A stretch of 5,947 bases of DNA from Chitinophagaceae bacterium (GTDB lineage Bacteria; Bacteroidota; Bacteroidia; Chitinophagales; Chitinophagaceae): positions 1 through 5,947 of the forward strand of contig PLXD01000643.1 in NCBI GenBank assembly GCA_003151295.1, read 5' to 3'. Shown in pieces: positions 5,548 through 5,947 of this stretch. The notes under the pieces are model-generated. The model was not told the DNA's origin. It did no database searches and saw only the letters and a program-made list of their open reading frames with translations. Every line of letters begins with the position of its first letter. The first letter of the stretch is position 1. A program made the position numbers and the translations under genes.

Positions 5548-5947
5548 CTAATAATCATCGGCAATGATCCCGGTTCTGGCTGTTCCACTGACGATATAAG
5601 TATTCCCATAGGTAGGCGAATCATCGGAAAACTGGATCTCAAAATAAATACTATCTGTTGCGACGCCCGTTTTCGAATGACCTGCTTTCAGTAAAACCTT
5701 ACCGTTAGCCACTTTAGCAGTATCTACATAGTAGGTATTTATGCACATAGGATTGCTGAATGTCAGACTTTTATAGTCAATGGCTACTGTTCCTTTAAAG
5801 TCCCAAAAAAGCCCCAGGTCATCGATCCACATCGAATCGGTGGTATTCGCAGCAGTATTATAGGTACTGTAAAATACAGGCTTGGGCAACTGTGCCGTTC
5901 CCCCAAGGGAATAATTCACCCACCATCCATTTGACATCTTTACAGTT
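5548..5947 (-). CDS. Lipid-binding putative hydrolase-type protein (Lipid_bd, PF12888-like), 5' end outside window
   Basis: The last 132 residues are visible, ending at TAG 5548. The frame stays open upstream of the internal ATG at 5937 (it reads TVKMSNGWWVNYSLGG), so that Met is not the start. Sequence features resemble the Bacteroidota lipid-binding putative hydrolase family: WWVNY near the start, YSTYNTAANTTDSMWIDD, WDFKGTVAIDYKSLTFSNP, GHSKTGVATDSIYFEIQFSD and YIVSGTARTGIIADDY at the end. These form a run of beta strands as in a small barrel. Members usually begin with a lipoprotein signal peptide and are thought to sit on the cell envelope; that end is not visible here. Despite the family name no catalytic residues are established. 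It is followed by a good terminator. The family call is from memory of the pattern. Confidence 0.78.
   Translation of the reverse strand, partial: TVKMSNGWWVNYSLGGTAQLPKPVFYSTYNTAANTTDSMWIDDLGLFWDFKGTVAIDYKSLTFSNPMCINTYYVDTAKVANGKVLLKAGHSKTGVATDSIYFEIQFSDDSPTYGNTYIVSGTARTGIIADDY

Overview
The window looks like ordinary chromosome from a member of the Bacteroidota, most likely Chitinophagaceae or a close relative. Three things point there. Two promoter-like sites fit the Bacteroidota form (-33 TTG or TTTG, about 18-20 bp, then -7 TAnnTTTG). Start codons mostly lack a Shine-Dalgarno sequence. The gene content (a fused 2-oxoacid dehydrogenase E1, a DUF3467 protein and a lipid-binding putative hydrolase-type lipoprotein domain) is typical of the phylum. 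The family-level placement is inferred from protein resemblance, not from a search.

Left part (1-1379), all minus strand. Bases 1-705 hold a broken gene for a fused alpha/beta 2-oxoacid (branched-chain type) dehydrogenase E1. It has an in-frame stop and an internal deletion with a frame change, and it runs off the left edge. Upstream of it is an intact fumarylacetoacetate hydrolase (FAH) family gene (768-1379).

Middle (1535-3889), minus strand: the conserved housekeeping cluster prs - rplY/ctc - pth. It makes PRPP synthetase, ribosomal protein L25 with an Ala/Pro/Lys tail, and peptidyl-tRNA hydrolase. A promoter candidate lies just before prs. A clear intrinsic terminator sits between rplY and pth, so pth expression probably depends on read-through or on its own start site.

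Right part (3890-5947). A 203-bp spacer contains a perfect 44-bp palindrome. It is followed by a minus-strand gene for a 68-residue single-pass membrane protein, divergent from a plus-strand radC. An imperfect inverted repeat lies between those two starts. radC converges on a DUF3467 gene. That gene has a very good Bacteroidota promoter whose -33 element is the T-tract of the terminator of the next gene, a lipid-binding putative hydrolase-type protein whose 5' end lies outside the window.

I see no CRISPR, transposase, tRNA, rRNA, phage gene or defence-like cassette, and nothing that amounts to a new system. The most notable points are the decayed E1 gene, the long palindrome without a T-tract, the terminator placed inside the prs cluster, and the terminator/promoter overlap before the DUF3467 gene.
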